Positions 31,975 to 43,442 of a stretch of DNA of 64,000 nucleotides are shown here, piece after piece; the first letter of the stretch is position 1; each line of letters begins with the position of its first letter. Made by a program: the position numbers and the translations under genes. Under the pieces are notes generated by a model. The model was not told the DNA's origin, did not search any database, and saw nothing but the letters and a program-made list of their open reading frames with translations. The DNA is from Variovorax gracilis (lineage in GTDB: Bacteria; Pseudomonadota; Gammaproteobacteria; Burkholderiales; Burkholderiaceae_C), in NCBI RefSeq assembly GCF_030317115.1, contig NZ_JASZYF010000005.1:124001-188000 (forward strand). Reading direction: 5' to 3'.

Positions 31975-34019
31975 GCAAACTCCATGATCACCTGGTCAAC
32001 GGACAGCGACTCGCCCTTGGCCGCATCGATGCTGGCGACCACGCCATCCTGCGTCGCGAACAACACGTTCTCCATCTTCATCGCCTCGATCACCGCCAGC
32101 TTCTCGCCGGCTTGCACCTGCTGACCCGGCTTCACGGACACCTCTACGAGGAGGCCCGGCATGGGCGACATCAGGAACTTGCTCAGGTCCGGCGGCGCCT
32201 TGTAGGGCATCAGCTTCAGCAGCCGCGCGCCAAGAGGCGACAGCACCAGCCCCTCGATCTGCGTACCGTTGTGCGACACGCGCAGTGACAGCGGGTTCTT
32301 GCCCGCGCCCCGTTCCACCTGCGCGACGAACGCGCGCCCGTTGACGTTGCCTTCCACCCGGACGCTGCCGAGCGACGCCTTGCTGTCGATCTTGTAGTTG
32401 CGGTCGCCCACGGCCACGGCGCTGGAGCCTGACTGTCCATGGAAATCAGTGACCGACACCGGCTTGTGCGCGTGCTCGCCCTTGTCATCCATCACGACCA
32501 CGACGAACTGCTCACCCACCTTGACGCCGTGTCCTTCAAGCTGCCCGCTGATACCCGATGCGCGCGCGCGATACCGGCGATGCATGAAGGCGGCCAGCGC
32601 AACAAGGAAATCGGGATCGTCGTGCGGGACGTCTTCCGCGTGGAAGCCCTTGCCATAGTGTTCGGCGATGAAGCCCGTATTGAACTCGCCGCTCACGAAC
32701 TTCGGATGCGCAAGCAGCGCGGCCTGGAACGGGATGTTGCTGCTGATGCCGCGAATCACGAAGCCATTGAGGGCCTCGCGCATCAAGGCAATGGCGTGCG
32801 CGCGATCACGCCCGTGGACGATCAGCTTGGCGATCATCGAGTCATAGAACATCGGAATCTCGCCGCCGTCGTACACGCCCGTGTCCACCCGGACACCGTA
32901 GAGATGCTTGGTATCCGCCGAGAACATGGTCTCCTTCGGCGGCTGGAAGCGCACCAGTCGGCCGGTCGAAGGCAGGAAGTTGCGGAACGGGTCTTCGGCG
33001 TTGATCCGGCACTCGATGGCCCATCCGTCGCGTTTCACGTCCTGCTGCGCCAATGGCAGCTTCTCGCCCGCCGCGACCCGGATCATCAGTTCGACCAGGT
33101 CGAGCCCCGTGATGGCCTCGGTCACCGGATGCTCTACCTGCAGCCGCGTGTTCATCTCGAGGAAGTAGAAGCTCTGGTCCTTGCCGACGACGAACTCCAC
33201 CGTGCCGGCGCTCTGGTACTTCACGGCCTTCGCGAGCGCCACGGCCTGCTCGCCCATGGCCCTGCGCGTGCCCTCGCTGATGAAGGGAGACGGCGCTTCC
33301 TCGATCACCTTCTGGTGCCGGCGCTGGATCGAGCACTCACGCTCGTTCAGGTAGATCACGTTGCCGTGCGCATCGCCGAGCACCTGAATCTCGATGTGAC
33401 GCGGCTCCTCGACGAACTTCTCGATGAATACCCGGTCGTCGCCGAAGCTGTTTCGCGCCTCGTTGCGGCAGGAGGTGAAGCCGTCGAAGGCGTCCTTGTC
33501 GTTGTAGGCCACACGCAGGCCCTTGCCGCCCCCGCCGGCCGATGCCTTGATCATCACGGGGTAGCCGACGTCCCTGGCGATCTCGACCGCCCGCTCGGCT
33601 GTCTCGATGGCGTCGTTCCAGCCCGGAATGGTGTTGACCTTGGCCTCGTTCGCGAGCTTCTTCGAGGCGATCTTGTCGCCCATTGCGGCAATTGAGTAGT
33701 GCTTGGGGCCGATGAAGATGATGCCCTCTTCTTCGACCTTCCTGGCGAACGCCTCGTTCTCCGACAAGAAGCCGTAGCCGGGGTGCACCGCCTCGGCGCC
33801 TGTCTGCTTGCAGGCCGCGATGATGCGGTCCGCCTGCAGGTAGCTCTCGCGGCTCGGCGAGGCGCCGATATGCACCGCCTCGTCGGCGAGTTCGACATGG
33901 CGCGCGTCCTTGTCGGCATCGGAATAGACGGCGACCGTGAGGATGCCCATCTTCTTGGCGGTCTTGATGACGCGGCAGGCGATTTCGCCGCGGTTGGCGA
34001 TCAGGATTTTCTTGAACAT
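31971..34019 (-). CDS. pccA: Propionyl/acetyl-CoA carboxylase alpha subunit (biotin carboxylase plus BCCP)
   Basis: This 682-residue subunit charges biotin with bicarbonate and ATP. The biotin carboxylase domain (about 1-450) shows [16 protein letters not shown], the glycine loop [13 protein letters not shown] and [17 protein letters not shown]-type linker follows, then a C-terminal biotinyl domain with EAMKM (biotin Lys near 647). It follows pccB by 16 bases. The operon points to propionyl-CoA as substrate, although acetyl-CoA or methylcrotonyl-CoA cannot be excluded from sequence alone. Confidence 0.93.
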   Translation of the reverse strand: MFKKILIANRGEIACRVIKTAKKMGILTVAVYSDADKDARHVELADEAVHIGASPSRESYLQADRIIAACKQTGAEAVHPGYGFLSENEAFARKVEEEGIIFIGPKHYSIAAMGDKIASKKLANEAKVNTIPGWNDAIETAERAVEIARDVGYPVMIKASAGGGGKGLRVAYNDKDAFDGFTSCRNEARNSFGDDRVFIEKFVEEPRHIEIQVLGDAHGNVIYLNERECSIQRRHQKVIEEAPSPFISEGTRRAMGEQAVALAKAVKYQSAGTVEFVVGKDQSFYFLEMNTRLQVEHPVTEAITGLDLVELMIRVAAGEKLPLAQQDVKRDGWAIECRINAEDPFRNFLPSTGRLVRFQPPKETMFSADTKHLYGVRVDTGVYDGGEIPMFYDSMIAKLIVHGRDRAHAIALMREALNGFVIRGISSNIPFQAALLAHPKFVSGEFNTGFIAEHYGKGFHAEDVPHDDPDFLVALAAFMHRRYRARASGISGQLEGHGVKVGEQFVVVVMDDKGEHAHKPVSVTDFHGQSGSSAVAVGDRNYKIDSKASLGSVRVEGNVNGRAFVAQVERGAGKNPLSLRVSHNGTQIEGLVLSPLGARLLKLMPYKAPPDLSKFLMSPMPGLLVEVSVKPGQQVQAGEKLAVIEAMKMENVLFATQDGVVASIDAAKGESLSVDQVIMEFA

Positions 34020-34035
34020 GTTCTTCTTTCCGTGC

Positions 34036-35568
<1,533 letters not shown>

Positions 35569-35615
35569 GACGTTCCGTCGGGAGAGTTGATCTTTTGGGG
35601 GTGACAGGCGACAGG

Positions 35616-36674
35616 CTACGCCCGTCCCGCCTGGGCGGCGAGCAGATTGCGCGCGGCGGTCGATGCAGGCAGCGCGCCGGCCGCGACCTGGGCGATCGCT
35701 TGGGGCAACAGCTCTCGCACCTGCGGGTGATGGCGGAACGCCTGCTTCAGGCCGGCGTCGATGCGCTCCCACATCCATGAGAGCGCCTGCTTTTCGCGGC
35801 GCGTGGCGAGTTTGCCGTTCGCGGACTGCAGCGCCTTGAACTGCAGCACAGCATCCCAGAAGGCATCGATGCCGGTGCCTGCCAATGCGCTGAGCTGAAT
35901 CACCTTGGGCAGCCAGAAGCGCACTTCCGATTCCGGCGAACCCGGCGCGGCGTGCGCCGCATGCATCACCTGCGCGTGCGCCGGGTTGCCGTGGTGCCCG
36001 AAGAGGCGCAGCGCAGAGGTGATCTGCGCTTGCGCGCGGGTCGCGGCATCCTTGTCGATGTCGGCCTTGTTGATGACGACGAGATCGGCCAGTTCCATCA
36101 CGCCCTTCTTGATGGCCTGCAGGTCGTCGCCGGCGTTCGGTAGCTGGAGCAGCACGAACATGTCGGTCATGCCAGAAACCGCAGTCTCGCTCTGGCCCAC
36201 CCCGACGGTCTCGACGATCACGATGTCATAGCCAGCCGCTTCGCACACCAGCATCGCCTCTCGCGTCTTCTCGGCGACGCCCCCCAGCGTGCCCGACGAC
36301 GGGCTCGGCCGGATATAGGCGCGCTCGTGCACCGAGAGCTTCTCCATGCGGGTCTTGTCGCCGAGGATCGAGCCGCCCGAGACGGTGGATGAAGGGTCGA
36401 CGGTGAGCACCGCCACGCGGTGGCCGCGCTCGATCAGGAACAGCCCCAGCGCCTCGATGAAGGTCGACTTGCCGACGCCGGGTACGCCCGAAATCCCCAG
36501 CCGGAATGACTTCCCCGTGTGCGGCAGCAGTCCTGTGAGGAGCTCGTCGGCCAGCGCACGGTGGTCGTCGCGGGTGGATTCGAGCAGCGTGATCGCCTTT
36601 GCAATCGCGCGGCGTTGCACAGCACCATCCGAGGTCGCCAGCGCTTCAGCGGTGACCGGTGTTCTAACCGGCAT
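35616..36674 (-). CDS. meaB: Methylmalonyl-CoA mutase-associated GTPase (MeaB/ArgK)
   Basis: This 352-residue G3E GTPase gates cobalamin loading of methylmalonyl-CoA mutase and protects it from inactivation. The P-loop GVPGVGKST is at 63-71. Switch and base motifs follow as [27 protein letters not shown] and NKAD. The C-terminal dimerisation arm is present. It starts two bases after the mutase stop, consistent with a tightly coupled complex. Confidence 0.95.
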   Translation of the reverse strand: MPVRTPVTAEALATSDGAVQRRAIAKAITLLESTRDDHRALADELLTGLLPHTGKSFRLGISGVPGVGKSTFIEALGLFLIERGHRVAVLTVDPSSTVSGGSILGDKTRMEKLSVHERAYIRPSPSSGTLGGVAEKTREAMLVCEAAGYDIVIVETVGVGQSETAVSGMTDMFVLLQLPNAGDDLQAIKKGVMELADLVVINKADIDKDAATRAQAQITSALRLFGHHGNPAHAQVMHAAHAAPGSPESEVRFWLPKVIQLSALAGTGIDAFWDAVLQFKALQSANGKLATRREKQALSWMWERIDAGLKQAFRHHPQVRELLPQAIAQVAAGALPASTAARNLLAAQAGRA

Positions 36675-36676
36675 GT

Positions 36677-38836
36677 TCAAGCCGCTACTGCCGCGCGAAT
36701 CTGTTCCAGCACGTCCTTGGCGCTGGCCGGGATCGGAGTGCCCGGGCCGTAGATGCCCTTCACGCCAGCCTCGTACAGGAAGTCGTAGTCCTGGCGCGGA
36801 ATCACTCCGCCCACGAACACGATGATGTCGTCGGCGCCCTGCTTCCTGAGCTCCTCGATGATGGCAGGCACCAGCGTCTTGTGTCCGGCGGCAAGCGTGC
36901 TGACGCCCACGGCGTGCACGTCGTTCTCGATCGCCTGGCGCGCGCATTCCTCGGGCGTCTGGAACAGGGGCCCCATGTCGACGTCGAAGCCCAGGTCGGC
37001 GAATGCCGTCGCAACAACTTTCGCGCCGCGATCGTGGCCGTCCTGCCCCAGCTTGGAAATCATCACGCGCGGGCGCCGACCCTGCTCTTCGGCGAAGGCG
37101 GCGATTTCGTGCTGCAGCGCTTCCCAGCCTTCCGCGGAGTCGTAGGCGGCGGCGTAGACGCCGGTCACTTTCTGCGTGTCGGCGCGGTGACGGCCGTAGA
37201 CTTTTTCAAGTGCGTCGCTGATCTCGCCGACGGTGGCGCGCAGGCGCACGCCCTGAATGCTCAGCTCGAGCAGATTGCCCTCGCCGCTCTCCGCAGCGGC
37301 AGTAAGCGCATCGAGGGCGGCCTGCACGGCAGCGCTGTCGCGCTTCTCGCGAATCGCCCTGAGCTTGGCGATCTGGCCGTCGCGCACCTTGACGTTGTCG
37401 ATCTGCAGGATGTCGTGCGTTTCCTCTTCCTTGAGCTTGTACTTGTTGACGCCCACGATCACGTCCCTGCCCGAGTCGATCCGGGCCTGCTTGTCGGCGG
37501 CGGCGGCCTCGATCTTGAGCTTGGCCCAGCCGCTGTCGACAGCCTTTGTCATGCCACCCATGGCCTCGACCTCCTCGATGATGGCCCAGGCCGCATCGGC
37601 CATGTCCTGCGTGAGCTTCTCCATCATGTAGCTGCCGGCCCAGGGGTCGATCACGTTGGTGATGTGCGTCTCCTCCTGGATGATGAGCTGCGTATTGCGC
37701 GCGATGCGGGCGCTGAACTCGGTCGGCAGCGCGATGGCCTCGTCGAGTGCATTGGTGTGCAGGCTCTGCGTGCCGCCGAACACCGCGGCCATGGCCTCGA
37801 TGGTGGTGCGCACGACGTTGTTGTACGGGTCCTGCTCCGTCAGCGACCAGCCCGAGGTCTGGCAGTGTGTGCGCAGCATGAGGCTCTTGGGGTTCTTCGG
37901 GTCGAACTCCTTCATGATCCGGCACCACAGCAGGCGCGCGGCGCGCATCTTGGCGACTTCGAGGTAGAAGTTCATGCCGATCGCCCAGAAGAAGCTCAGC
38001 CGGCCCGCGAAGACGTCGACGTCGAGCCCCTTGGCAAGCGCGGTCTTTACGTATTCCTTGCCGTCGGCCAGCGTGAAGGCCAGTTCGAGCGCCTGGTTGG
38101 CGCCGGCCTCCTGCATGTGATAGCCGCTGATCGAGATCGAGTTGAACTTCGGCATCTTCTGCGCCGTGTACTCGATGATGTCGCCGATGATCCGCATCGA
38201 CGGCTGGGGCGGGAAGATGTAGGTGTTGCGGACCATGAACTCCTTGAGGATGTCGTTCTGGATGGTCCCGCTCAGCTGGTCCTGCGCGACGCCCTGCTCC
38301 TCGGCCGCGACCACGTAGCCTGCCAGCACCGGCAGCACCGCGCCGTTCATCGTCATCGAGACGCTCACCTTGTCCAGCGGGATCTGATCGAACAGGATCT
38401 TCATGTCCTCGACCGAATCGATCGCGACGCCCGCCTTGCCGACGTCGCCGGTCACGCGCGGGTGGTCGCTGTCGTAGCCGCGATGGGTCGCGAGGTCGAA
38501 GGCCACGCTGACGCCCTGCCCCCCCGCCGCAAGCGCCTTGCGATAGAAGGCATTGGATTCTTCCGCCGTCGAGAAGCCCGCGTATTGGCGGATGGTCCAC
38601 GGACGCACCGAGTACATCGTGGCTTGCGGGCCGCGCAGGTAGGGCTCGAAGCCCGGCAGCGTGTCGGTGTACTTCAGGCCCTGGAGGTCGGCCGCGGTAT
38701 AGAGCGGCTTGACGGTGATGCCGTCGGGGGTGATCCAGTTCAGTGCCTTGAGATCCCCGGCGGGGGCCGATTTGGCGGCGGCCTTGGTCCAGGCTTCGAG
38801 GCTGGCGGTGGAGAAAGTAATGTCGGATTTGCTCAT
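36677..38836 (-). CDS. scpA: Methylmalonyl-CoA mutase (adenosylcobalamin-dependent)
   Basis: This 719-residue enzyme isomerises (R)-methylmalonyl-CoA to succinyl-CoA. The N-terminal TIM barrel shows [18 protein letters not shown], whose Tyr lies over the substrate, and the C-terminal B12 domain has DGHDRG near residue 597, the lower-ligand His of base-off cobalamin binding. Both domains are in one chain, as in E. coli Sbm. ATG 38836 begins [12 protein letters not shown]. It is the first gene of scpA-meaB-pccB-pccA-epimerase and is divergent from a GntR gene. Confidence 0.96.
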   Translation of the reverse strand: MSKSDITFSTASLEAWTKAAAKSAPAGDLKALNWITPDGITVKPLYTAADLQGLKYTDTLPGFEPYLRGPQATMYSVRPWTIRQYAGFSTAEESNAFYRKALAAGGQGVSVAFDLATHRGYDSDHPRVTGDVGKAGVAIDSVEDMKILFDQIPLDKVSVSMTMNGAVLPVLAGYVVAAEEQGVAQDQLSGTIQNDILKEFMVRNTYIFPPQPSMRIIGDIIEYTAQKMPKFNSISISGYHMQEAGANQALELAFTLADGKEYVKTALAKGLDVDVFAGRLSFFWAIGMNFYLEVAKMRAARLLWCRIMKEFDPKNPKSLMLRTHCQTSGWSLTEQDPYNNVVRTTIEAMAAVFGGTQSLHTNALDEAIALPTEFSARIARNTQLIIQEETHITNVIDPWAGSYMMEKLTQDMADAAWAIIEEVEAMGGMTKAVDSGWAKLKIEAAAADKQARIDSGRDVIVGVNKYKLKEEETHDILQIDNVKVRDGQIAKLRAIREKRDSAAVQAALDALTAAAESGEGNLLELSIQGVRLRATVGEISDALEKVYGRHRADTQKVTGVYAAAYDSAEGWEALQHEIAAFAEEQGRRPRVMISKLGQDGHDRGAKVVATAFADLGFDVDMGPLFQTPEECARQAIENDVHAVGVSTLAAGHKTLVPAIIEELRKQGADDIIVFVGGVIPRQDYDFLYEAGVKGIYGPGTPIPASAKDVLEQIRAAVAA

Positions 38837-38900
38837 GAGCGCCGCTTTGCAAGTCGTGCGAGTGTGTCGGAGTGTCCGCGCAGGAGCGGCACAGTTCAAA

Positions 38901-38948
38901 TTCGATCGCTAGTCTAACCGATCTGTAATTATTAATTCAAAGATCGAA
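38901..38948. promoter_or_regulatory. Inverted TTCGATC / GATCGAA pair between the mutase and GntR genes
   Basis: TTCGATC (38901-38907) and GATCGAA (38942-38948) are perfect inverted 7-mers 34 bases apart, flanking an AT-rich core in the 131-base divergent promoter. They may be paired half-sites for the neighbouring GntR regulator; spacing is long for a single dimer, so this is tentative. Confidence 0.35.
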
Positions 38949-38967
38949 CTTGCGGTACATTCCACCC

Positions 38968-39615
38968 ATGTCTGCTGTCACCCTTACACCGCGCGCCCTC
39001 TATGAAGAAGTGGCCGAACTGCTGCGCCAGCGCATCTTCAGCCGCGAGCTTGAACCCGGGAGCTGGATCGACGAACTCAAGCTGGCCGACGAGTACGGCA
39101 TCAGCCGCACACCCTTGCGCGAGGCGCTGAAGGTGCTTGCGGCCGAAGGCCTGGTCACGATGAAGGTGCGGCGCGGCGCTTACGTGACCGAGGTGTCAGA
39201 GAAGGATCTGGCGGACGTCTACCACCTGCTGAGCCTGCTGGAGAGCGACGCCGCTGGCGTGGTTGCCGAACATGCGTCGGAAGCCGAGCTGGCCGAGCTC
39301 GATGCCCTCCATGCCGAGCTCGAGGCCGCGGCCGCGCCAGGTCACGTGAATCGGGTGCATTTCTTCGCGATCAACGAGCGCTTCCACATGCGGCTGCTCG
39401 CCATTGCGAACAACCGCTGGCGGGACCAGATGGTGGCCGACCTGCGCAAGGTGATGAAGCTCAATCGCCACAACTCGCTGCTCAAGTCTGGCCGCATCGG
39501 CGAGTCGCTGAAAGAGCATCGGGCCGTCATGGCCGCGATCAAGTCGCGCGATGCGGCCGAGGCGATGGCGCGCATGCAGCAGCACTTCAGCAACGGCCTG
39601 GAAGCAGCGAACTAG
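38968..39615 (+). CDS. GntR-family regulator (FadR/FCD subgroup)
   Basis: This 215-residue regulator has an N-terminal winged helix-turn-helix (about 15-75; LADEYGISRTPLREALKVL). The C-terminal all-helical FCD ligand domain (about 85-210) contains the metal-site residues Asp, His (FHMRLL) and His (EHRAVMAA). ATG 38968 is preferred to an in-frame TTG six codons earlier. Its position divergent from the mutase operon suggests control of propionyl-CoA catabolism, with a CoA ester or organic acid as ligand; that is inference. Confidence 0.9.
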   Translation: MSAVTLTPRALYEEVAELLRQRIFSRELEPGSWIDELKLADEYGISRTPLREALKVLAAEGLVTMKVRRGAYVTEVSEKDLADVYHLLSLLESDAAGVVAEHASEAELAELDALHAELEAAAAPGHVNRVHFFAINERFHMRLLAIANNRWRDQMVADLRKVMKLNRHNSLLKSGRIGESLKEHRAVMAAIKSRDAAEAMARMQQHFSNGLEAAN

Positions 39616-39623
39616 GCTCGCCC

Positions 39624-39643
39624 CCACGGCTTGCCACGGCTTG
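39624..39643. repeat. Tandem 10-bp direct repeat
   Basis: CCACGGCTTG occurs twice back to back just after the GntR stop, in the spacer between convergent genes. It is probably a simple duplication. Confidence 0.6.
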
Positions 39644-39741
39644 CCCTCTTCGGGTGGCCGCTCAACCCTGCCAGGGGCAATACCTGCGGCCCGCGAAGCC
39701 GATATTGCGGTATTTCTGGAACTGGCTGGCTTGCTGTCGCC

Positions 39742-40731
39742 TCAGGCAGCCTGCTCTGCCGGCTCGTGTGCGATCGCCATGACCTCGTGCGGGGGGCGGG
39801 ACTTGAGGCGGTGGTCGCTCCAGACCTGGCGCCAGCGGCGGGCACCGGGGAGGCCATTGCGCAGGCCCAGCATGTGACGTGCGATGTTCGACCATGGCGT
39901 GCCGTGCTCGGCCGCCTCGCGCGCCATGTAGTCGCACATCTGGCGCTCGACCTCTTCCCGCGTCAGCGTCGAGGGGGCATCGCCGTAGAAGACGGCATCC
40001 CATTCGGACAGCCACCAGGGGTTGTGATAGGCCTCGCGGCCGACCATCACGCCGTCGAGCAGGCGCAGGTGCGCATGCATCTGCGCGTTGTCGCTGAAGC
40101 CGCCGTTGATGGAGAAGCGCAGCGCCGGGAAGTCATGCTTGAGCCGATGCACCAGCTCGTAACGCAGCGGCGGCACTTCTCGGTTTTGCTTGGGGGACAG
40201 GCCCTTGAGCCAGGCGTTGCGCGCGTGCACGATGAATGTGCCGCAGCCCGCTTCGCTCACCTTGCCGACGAAGTCGCGCACGAACTCATAGCTCTCGATC
40301 TTGTCGATGCCGATGCGATGCTTGACCGTGACGGGCACATTCACCACATCGACCATCGCCTTGACGCAGTCGGCCACGAGCTGCGGCTCGTTCATCAGAC
40401 AGGCGCCGAAGGCACCGCGTTGTACGCGCTCGCTCGGGCAGCCGCAGTTGATGTTGATCTCGTCGTAGCCCCACTCCTCGCCCAGCTTCGCGCAATGCGC
40501 CAGATCGACGGGCTCGCTGCCGCCGAGTTGGAGCGCAACGGGATGCTCCTCGCCATGGAATCGCAGATGACGGGGCACGTCCCCGTGGATGAGCGCGCCA
40601 GTCGTCACCATCTCGGTGTAGAGCAGCGTGCGCCGCGTGAGAAGGCGATGGAAATACCGGCAGTGGCGATCCGTCCAGTCCATCATGGGTGCGACGGAAA
40701 GCACCCTGTCGCCGTGGTTCGTTGTCAGCAT
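39742..40731 (-). CDS. dusA: tRNA-dihydrouridine(20/20a) synthase
   Basis: This 329-residue flavoenzyme reduces U20 and U20a in the tRNA D-loop. The N terminus LSVAPMMDWTDRHCRYF, the FMN and catalytic-Cys block NINCGCPSERVQ, HARNAWLKGLSPKQNR, and GGFSD with GVMVGREAYHNPW are DusA signatures. The start at 40731 gives the usual length. An in-frame ATG at 40767 would add 12 residues, and neither has a strong ribosome site. It is convergent with the GntR gene and divergent from an MFS gene. Confidence 0.95.
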   Translation of the reverse strand: MLTTNHGDRVLSVAPMMDWTDRHCRYFHRLLTRRTLLYTEMVTTGALIHGDVPRHLRFHGEEHPVALQLGGSEPVDLAHCAKLGEEWGYDEININCGCPSERVQRGAFGACLMNEPQLVADCVKAMVDVVNVPVTVKHRIGIDKIESYEFVRDFVGKVSEAGCGTFIVHARNAWLKGLSPKQNREVPPLRYELVHRLKHDFPALRFSINGGFSDNAQMHAHLRLLDGVMVGREAYHNPWWLSEWDAVFYGDAPSTLTREEVERQMCDYMAREAAEHGTPWSNIARHMLGLRNGLPGARRWRQVWSDHRLKSRPPHEVMAIAHEPAEQAA

Positions 40732-40857
40732 TGAATAAGCGCTTGGTCTTTCGGGGGAGCAAGGCATTTTCCACCAAGGCACTTGCAGGGCGGCGCACCA
40801 AGCCTCGGAGCGGCTCCGGCACGTTCGTGAGAGACATGCTAAGGTCCCGGCCCTCCA

Positions 40858-40875
40858 TCCAGGGCAAGCCCTGGA
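40858..40875 (+). repeat. Perfect inverted repeat in the leader of the first MFS gene
   Basis: TCCAGGGC and GCCCTGGA flank AA, about 20 bases before the GTG start of the MFS gene. It is one reason to read this stretch as leader rather than coding sequence. Confidence 0.5.
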
Positions 40876-40895
40876 GCCCCTTGCGAGACTTCTCC

Positions 40896-42125
40896 GTGCC
40901 CCATCCCCAAGACTCCGCTCCCAGCGGGACGCCCGGCGTAGCGCCTGCCGGGCTGTCCGCCGCGTTGACCATCCTGTTCGCCATCGCGTGCGGGCTCTGC
41001 GTCGCCAACATCTACTTCGCACAGCCACTGATCGGGCCGATCGCCGTCACGCTCCAGTTGCATGCAGGCCTGGCCGGACTGATCATGACGCTGACCCAAC
41101 TCGGCTACGGCGCTGGCCTGCTGATGCTGGTGCCGCTGGCCGACGTGGTGGAAAACCGGCGGCTGATCACCTGCCTGATGGCGGGTGCGGTCATCGGCCT
41201 CGTCGGCATCGCGCTGTCGAATTCGGCGGCGACCTTCCTCGCGGCTTCGTTCGTCGTCGGGACTTGTGCGGTGGCGGCCCAGGTGCTGGTGCCCCTGGCG
41301 TCGCACCTCGTGCCGGAAGCGACGCGCGGCAAGGTCGTGGGCAACATCATGGCAGGGCTGTTGGCCGGGATCATGCTGGCCCGGCCGTTTTCGAGCCTGA
41401 TCGCGGCGGCCTTCGGATGGCGCGCCGTGTTCGCCATTTCCGCGGCCTTGATGGCGACGCTGGCCGTGGTGCTGTGGCGCGCGTTGCCGCGGCGCCGGCC
41501 GCATGCGTCGACCGGCTATGCGCGCACCATGGCGTCGCTGCCCGGCATCGTGTGGCGCACGCCGCTGCTGCGTCGCCGCGCCTTCTACCAGGGGATGATG
41601 TTCGCGGGCTTCCAGGCGTTCTGGACTGCGGTGCCACTCGCACTGGCCCATGAATTCGGGCTGGGCCAGGGCGGGATCGCGCTGTTTGCGCTGGCCGGTG
41701 CAGCCGGGGCGCTGGCGGCACCATGGGCCGGCCGCCTGGCGGACCGCGGGCTCACGCGGCCGGCAACCGGCATGGCGATCGTCGCCGCCTTGCTGTCCTT
41801 CGGGCTGGGCGCCGTGGCAGTCCATTTCCGTTCGCTGGCGGGCCTGGTCGCCGCCGGCATCCTGCTCGACGGCGCGGTCCAGTTGTGCAACGTGCTCAGC
41901 CTCCGTAGCCTTTATGTCCTGGCGCCCGAGCTGCGCGGCCGGCTGAACGGGCTGTTCCTGACCTTCATCTTCATGTGTGCGGCCCTGGCTTCCGGCCTTG
42001 CCGCGGCGATCTATGCGTTCCACGGCTGGGGTGGCTTGTGCCTCCTCGGCGGCGCTTTTGCAGTCGTCGCACTGTTGTTTTATGCGACGGAGTTCCGCCG
42101 AAATTCCCTTTTGCCAGCCGCTTGA
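40896..42125 (+). CDS. MFS transporter, DHA1-like exporter
   Basis: This 409-residue inner-membrane protein has 12 predicted hydrophobic segments. The loop after segment 2 (PLADVVENRR) and the central loop RRRPHASTGYARTMASLP fit the drug:H+ antiporter group. I chose GTG 40896. An in-frame ATG at 40836 lies upstream of a hairpin and would add a Pro/Ser-rich stretch that does not look coding. The substrate is unknown. It is divergent from dusA. Confidence 0.83.
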   Translation: MPHPQDSAPSGTPGVAPAGLSAALTILFAIACGLCVANIYFAQPLIGPIAVTLQLHAGLAGLIMTLTQLGYGAGLLMLVPLADVVENRRLITCLMAGAVIGLVGIALSNSAATFLAASFVVGTCAVAAQVLVPLASHLVPEATRGKVVGNIMAGLLAGIMLARPFSSLIAAAFGWRAVFAISAALMATLAVVLWRALPRRRPHASTGYARTMASLPGIVWRTPLLRRRAFYQGMMFAGFQAFWTAVPLALAHEFGLGQGGIALFALAGAAGALAAPWAGRLADRGLTRPATGMAIVAALLSFGLGAVAVHFRSLAGLVAAGILLDGAVQLCNVLSLRSLYVLAPELRGRLNGLFLTFIFMCAALASGLAAAIYAFHGWGGLCLLGGAFAVVALLFYATEFRRNSLLPAA

Positions 42126-42144
42126 GACGAGACGTCCGGGATAA

Positions 42145-42158
42145 TAGGGTTAACCCTA
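42145..42158. promoter_or_regulatory. Palindromic operator candidate before the second MFS gene
   Basis: TAGGGTTAACCCTA is a perfect 14-bp palindrome. With one mismatch pair it extends to a 22-base near-palindrome (42141-42162). It ends 8 bases before ATG 42167 and is strikingly AT-flanked in a GC-rich genome. It probably binds a repressor of the exporter, which must be encoded elsewhere. Confidence 0.6.
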
Positions 42159-42166
42159 ATATTCCA

Positions 42167-43372
42167 ATGACCACCTCGAACGATTCGCCACTCCCAGCGC
42201 CGGCGCGCATGCCTGTCGCCTTGTTGGCCCTCGCGGCCGCCGCGTTCGCCATCGGCACCAGCGAATTCGTCGTGATGGGGCTGCTGCCTGACATGGCGCT
42301 CGACCTCGGCGTCACACTCTCCCAGGCAGGATTGCTGGTCACCGGCTACGCCATGGGCGTGGTGGTCGGCGCACCGGTGTTCGCCGTGGCAACGGCGCGG
42401 CTGCCGCGCAAGGCCACGCTGATCGCCCTGGCCTCGCTTTTCGTGCTCGGCAACCTGCTGTGCGCATTGGCGCCCAACTACGGTTTGCTGATGGCGGCCC
42501 GTGTGATCACCGCACTCGCGCACGGCACCTTCTTCGGCATCGGCTCGGTCGTCGCCGCGGGACTGGTGGCACCCAACAGGCGCTCGCAGGCGATTGCGCT
42601 CATGTTCACCGGCCTCACGCTGGCCAATGTGCTCGGCGTGCCGCTCGGCCGCATCGTCGGCGAGCACTACGGCTGGCGCATGACCTTTGCATCCATCGTG
42701 GTGATCGCGCTGGCAGCGGTCGCGTCGCTGGTGGTGCTGCTGCCGCGGCACATCGAGATGCAGAAAGGGAACATCCTGCGCGAATTCACCGTACTGGCGG
42801 ATCGCCGGGTGCTGCTGGCGCTGGCAACCAGCGCGCTGACGTCGGCAAGCCTGTTCTGCGTGTTCACCTACATCGCGCCGCTGCTCACGCAGGTGAGCGG
42901 CTTCTCGGACGCAGCGGTCGCGCCCATCCTGCTCCTGCTGGGCGTGGGCCTGACCATTGGCAGCACGGTCGGCGGGCGCCTCGGCGACCGGCGCCTGGTG
43001 CCGTCGATGCTGCTGGTGCTCGGGCTCAACGCGCTGGTCCTGGCGCTCATGCATTTCGTGCTGCCGGTGAAGGCCGCCACCGTCGTGCTGATGCTGCTGT
43101 GGACCACCCTTTCCTTCGCGCTCGTGCCCCTGCTGCAGACGCTCATCGTGCAGCACGCCGATGCCGCGCCCAACCTGGCATCGACGCTGAACCAGGGCGC
43201 GTTCAACCTCGGCAATGCGACCGGCGCGTGGATTGGCAGCGGCATGCTGGCTGCGGGCGCCCCGCTCGCCGACCTGCCGTGGGCCGGTGCCGCCATCACG
43301 CTCGGCGCACTGGCGCTGGCGGCGTTGAGCAGCCGCCTCGGCGAACGCGGGACATCGCTGCAAGCTGCCTGA
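42167..43372 (+). CDS. MFS transporter, AraJ/YdhP-like DHA1 exporter
   Basis: This 401-residue inner-membrane protein has 12 predicted segments. The start region FAIGTSEFVVMGLLPDMA and ARVITALAHGTFFGIGSV match the AraJ/SotB/YdhP group of sugar or drug exporters. It starts 41 bases after the previous MFS gene but has a palindromic operator of its own. The two MFS proteins are not close copies. The substrate is unknown. Confidence 0.88.
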   Translation: MTTSNDSPLPAPARMPVALLALAAAAFAIGTSEFVVMGLLPDMALDLGVTLSQAGLLVTGYAMGVVVGAPVFAVATARLPRKATLIALASLFVLGNLLCALAPNYGLLMAARVITALAHGTFFGIGSVVAAGLVAPNRRSQAIALMFTGLTLANVLGVPLGRIVGEHYGWRMTFASIVVIALAAVASLVVLLPRHIEMQKGNILREFTVLADRRVLLALATSALTSASLFCVFTYIAPLLTQVSGFSDAAVAPILLLLGVGLTIGSTVGGRLGDRRLVPSMLLVLGLNALVLALMHFVLPVKAATVVLMLLWTTLSFALVPLLQTLIVQHADAAPNLASTLNQGAFNLGNATGAWIGSGMLAAGAPLADLPWAGAAITLGALALAALSSRLGERGTSLQAA

Positions 43373-43442
43373 ACGCTTGCTGCCATCGCCCCCAGTTCCA
43401 GGCAGCGCGGCCCGTGCAATGGCGTGAGATTCGAGCGATGCT

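Noticed and set aside
40836..40895. ATG 40836 as start of the first MFS gene
   Set aside because: The added stretch contains a perfect hairpin and reads as non-membrane, non-family sequence; GTG 40896 gives a more usual N terminus. The choice remains uncertain.
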